Both the position numbers and the translations under genes were made by a program. From Streptomyces griseofuscus (GTDB lineage Bacteria > Actinomycetota > Actinomycetes > Streptomycetales > Streptomycetaceae), in the NCBI RefSeq assembly GCF_014673495.1, contig NZ_CP051006.1, positions 5,828,001 through 5,892,000 of the forward strand: a stretch of DNA of 64,000 nt, in the 5' to 3' direction. Below are positions 58,985 to 64,000 of this stretch, piece after piece. Below the pieces are notes generated by a model that was given only the letters and a program-made list of their open reading frames with translations, ran no database searches and was not told the origin of the DNA. Numbering within the stretch: position 1 is the stretch's first letter; the number at the start of each line of letters is the position of its first letter.

Positions 58985-60604
58985 ATGACTGGTCAGACCA
59001 CCATCGACACGACGGGCCCGGGTGACGGAGCCCCGCCGGCCCCGGCGGAGCACGCGCCGGCCACAGGGATGCGCGGCCACCCGTGGCTCACCCTGATCAC
59101 CGTCGCCGTAGGGGTCATGATGGTGGCCCTGGACGGCACCATCGTGGCCATCGCCAACCCGGCCATCCGCGACCATCTGCACGCGACCTTCGCCGATGTG
59201 CAGTGGATCACCAACGCCTACTTCCTCGCCCTCGCGGTCACCCTGATCACCGCGGGCAAGCTCGGTGACCGTTTCGGGCACCGGCAGACCTTCCTCATCG
59301 GCGTGACCGGCTTCGCCGCCGCCTCCGGCGCGATCGGGCTGTCGAACAGCATCGCCGCCGTCGTCACCTTCCGCGTCTTCCAGGGCCTGTTCGGCGCGCT
59401 GCTGATGCCGGCCGCGCTCGGCCTGCTGCGGGCCACGTTCCCGGCCGAGAAGCTGAACATGGCCATCGGCATCTGGGGCATGGTGATCGGCGCGTCCACC
59501 GCGGGCGGCCCGATCCTCGGCGGCGTGCTCGTACAGCACGTCAACTGGCAGTCGGTGTTCTTCATCAATGTGCCGGTCGGCGCGATCGCCCTGGTCCTGG
59601 GCCTGCTGATCCTGCTCGACCACCGCGCCCAGAACGCGCCGCGCTCCTTCGACGTGCTCGGCATCGCGCTGCTGTCCGGCGCGATGTTCTGCCTCGTCTG
59701 GGCCCTCATCAAGGCGCCGAGCTGGGGCTGGGGCGCGGGCGAGACCTGGGGCTTCATCATCGCCTCGGTCCTGCTCTTCGCGTTCTTCGCGTTCTGGGAG
59801 ACCAAGGTCGCCGAACCGCTCATCCCGCTCGGCCTGTTCCGCTCCGTGCCGCTGTCGGCCGGTGTGGTCCTGATGGTCCTGATGGCCATCGCCTTCATGG
59901 GCGGCCTGTTCTTCGTGACCTTCTACCTCCAGAACGTGCACGGGATGTCGCCGGTCGACGCGGGCCTGCACCTGCTGCCGCTCACCGGCATGATGATCGT
60001 CGCCTCGCCGCTCGCCGGCGCCGCGATCACCAAGCTCGGCCCGCGGGTCCCGCTGGCCGGCGGCATGGCCGCGACCGCGATCGCCATGTACGGCATGTCC
60101 ACCCTCAAGGCCGGCACGGGCAGCGGCGTGATGTCCGTCTGGTTCGCCCTCCTCGGCCTCGGTCTCGCACCGGTCATGGTCGGCGCGACGGAGGTCATCG
60201 TCGGCAACGCGCCGATGGAGCTGTCCGGTGTGGCCGGTGGTCTCCAGCAGGCCGCCATGCAGATCGGCGGCAGCCTCGGTACGGCGGTGCTGGGCGCGGT
60301 GATGGCCTCCAAGGTCGACAGCGCGCTGCCGGGCAACTGGTCCCACGCGGGGCTGCCGCCGCTGACGCCGGCCCAGCTGGACCAGGCGTCGGAGGCCGTG
60401 CAGGCGGGTGTGGCGCCGGTGCAGAAGGGGATACCGGCCGAGATCGCCGCCAAGATCACGGCCGTGGCGCACGACACGTTCATCTCCGGGATGAGCCTCG
60501 CGTGCCTGGTCGCCGCCGGTGTCGCCGTGGTCGCGGTGCTGGTGGCCTTCCTGACCAAGCGGGGCGGGAACGCGGAGGCGGGGGCGGGCGTGGGGCATAT
60601 CTGA
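58985..60604 (+). CDS. MFS drug exporter, DHA2 family
   Basis: This 539-residue protein has about 14 membrane segments, the DHA2 signature MVALDGTIVAIANPAI in the first helix, the loop GKLGDRFGHRQ and motif C-like GMVIGASTAGGPILGG. It exports drugs or metabolites with protons. It is divergent from the TetR gene and starts with a probable leaderless mRNA. The 32 N-terminal residues before the first helix are Pro/Thr/Gly-rich. A strong hairpin lies downstream. Confidence 0.93.
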   Translation: MTGQTTIDTTGPGDGAPPAPAEHAPATGMRGHPWLTLITVAVGVMMVALDGTIVAIANPAIRDHLHATFADVQWITNAYFLALAVTLITAGKLGDRFGHRQTFLIGVTGFAAASGAIGLSNSIAAVVTFRVFQGLFGALLMPAALGLLRATFPAEKLNMAIGIWGMVIGASTAGGPILGGVLVQHVNWQSVFFINVPVGAIALVLGLLILLDHRAQNAPRSFDVLGIALLSGAMFCLVWALIKAPSWGWGAGETWGFIIASVLLFAFFAFWETKVAEPLIPLGLFRSVPLSAGVVLMVLMAIAFMGGLFFVTFYLQNVHGMSPVDAGLHLLPLTGMMIVASPLAGAAITKLGPRVPLAGGMAATAIAMYGMSTLKAGTGSGVMSVWFALLGLGLAPVMVGATEVIVGNAPMELSGVAGGLQQAAMQIGGSLGTAVLGAVMASKVDSALPGNWSHAGLPPLTPAQLDQASEAVQAGVAPVQKGIPAEIAAKITAVAHDTFISGMSLACLVAAGVAVVAVLVAFLTKRGGNAEAGAGVGHI

Positions 60605-60771
60605 GCCCGGTCATCTGACCCCGGTCGTCCGGCCGGGTGATGTGAGGGGCGTTCGCTGGCGCGGCGCGGCCGGGCCGGGACAGAGTTCCACCGGCAGCCG
60701 GGTTTGCGGACGCGCACGGCAGGAGGGGGGCGGTGCGCGTCTGCGGCTGCGGATCCGCCGTGGCTTGTCGG

Positions 60772-60807
60772 GCAGCCGGGTGGCCACTTGCGTGGCCACC
60801 CGGCTGC
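60772..60807. terminator. Bidirectional terminator between the MFS and aceE genes
   Basis: GCAGCCGGGTGGCCAC (60772-60787) and GTGGCCACCCGGCTGC (60792-60807) are perfect 16-bp arms with a TTGC loop, 14 bases from the aceE stop. The rest of 60605-60820 shows nothing else. Confidence 0.9.
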
Positions 60808-60820
60808 GCCTACGGCACCG

Positions 60821-63568
<2,748 letters not shown>

Positions 63569-64000
63569 GCTGTTCCTTACCTGTCGGAGGGCCGGTTGTC
63601 GCTGCTCGTGCCTACTGCTCGTAGACGCTGCCGCTCATGCCTACTGCCAGTGCCCGCGCCGTTCCCCATCGTGTACCTCGGGGGGACGCCCGTCATCTCC
63701 ACCTGCGCCACCCCGCGTACCGCCGGAGCACACCGCCGGTCAAAACGCAACGATACGCCCGGGGTGTGACGCGCTTGGCAAAGTTGTTCGATGGTTCCAT
63801 GCGCGGATGATTCCGCTGAACGCAAACCGGGCACATGCGGGTGATGTGGGTGGCGAGGAATCGAGATACGGTGCCAGGAGTTGCCACGACACGGCCGGTA
63901 TCGTCACCGTTTCGGCGGTCCGGACGGCCGGGTACTTGCGCTATCCGCCCCGCCCGTGTGGACTACGGCCAATGCTTCGCGCACGCGCGTGGCTGAGATA
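63569..64000. other. Gene-free region upstream of aceE
   Basis: These 432 bases hold no reading frame I would call a gene. The near-repeat GCCTACTGC occurs at about 63610 and 63639 in the probable aceE leader. On the minus strand TTGACC (63743-63738), an 18-bp spacer and TACGCG (63719-63714) are a possible aceE promoter. The remaining stretch to the window end is presumably the upstream region of a plus-strand gene outside the window. Confidence 0.5.

Noticed and set aside
63777..63887. Small minus-strand frame upstream of aceE
   Set aside because: Short, no family resemblance, no ribosome site, in a region that looks regulatory.

Overview
The window is chromosomal DNA of a high-GC actinobacterium, almost certainly a Streptomyces. 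It has very high GC, GTG/TTG starts with short Shine-Dalgarno sites, rare TTA (bldA-type) codons, Tat and lipoprotein signals, a fasR-fabD-fabH-acpP-fabF locus, a fused-type pyruvate dehydrogenase E1 (aceE), a matB/carboxyltransferase pair, an mbl-type MreB paralogue and SCO2400-family and DUF3145 genes. From memory, the family content and order resemble S. coelicolor SCO2371 to SCO2451 read in reverse. No rRNA, tRNA, CRISPR array, insertion sequence or integrase was seen.

Region 1 (1-2.2 kb) holds the start of a DMT-type transporter, divergent from an RpiR-type regulator with two tandem palindromic sites, and an MreB-like gene with eroded actin ATPase motifs. Region 2 (2.4-9.8 kb) is the most distinctive part: a four-gene minus-strand operon that reads Trypco1 small protein, trypsin-like protease with VMAP-C, MoxR AAA+ ATPase, and a 1320-residue SAV_2336-type protein whose kinase-like and HAD-like domains have both lost key residues. 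This is the layout of NTP-dependent biological conflict systems. The protease gene carries a TTA codon, which suggests developmental gating by bldA.

Region 3 (10-18.9 kb) has a secreted 1212-residue subtilisin-type protease, a fused alpha/beta acyl-CoA carboxyltransferase overlapping malonyl-CoA synthetase (matB), a degenerate tandem repeat of about 92 bp, and a MerR-PP2C fusion with a textbook 19-bp-spacer MerR promoter, divergent from an ATP-grasp gene. Region 4 (19-25.8 kb) pairs a FadR-type regulator with a TTA-containing carboxylic acid reductase, followed by an ImmA/IrrE metallopeptidase, a MAB_1171c-type membrane protein and a small unknown.

Region 5 (25.9-42.2 kb) is accessory and regulatory. 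It contains a Tat-exported GH35 beta-galactosidase with an Rrf2 regulator, an Lrp/MFS divergent pair, a WhiJ-type XRE/DUF397/ATPase triad, a SCO2400-family membrane protein, a TTA-containing serine hydrolase, a MarR/oxidoreductase pair, an EI24 protein, a GlxA-type regulator next to a tandem pair of isochorismatase-type hydrolases (one cytosolic copy lacking the N-terminal catalytic strand, one lipoprotein), and a Tat-exported unknown.

Region 6 (42.2-63.6 kb) is mostly conserved core: galactose mutarotase, SRPBCC protein, GDSL lipoprotein, DUF3145, the type II fatty acid synthase operon with fasR, pirin, a membrane Ser/Thr kinase, a serine hydrolase, GNAT, a MerR/aldo-keto reductase operon with a leaderless promoter, DUF4429, an alpha/beta hydrolase, a TetR/MFS efflux pair and aceE. 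Several convergent pairs share strong perfect hairpins. MatB and the carboxyltransferase (acyl-CoA extender supply), FabD/FabH/AcpP/FabF (chain building) and AceE (acetyl-CoA supply) make acyl-CoA metabolism a recurring theme.
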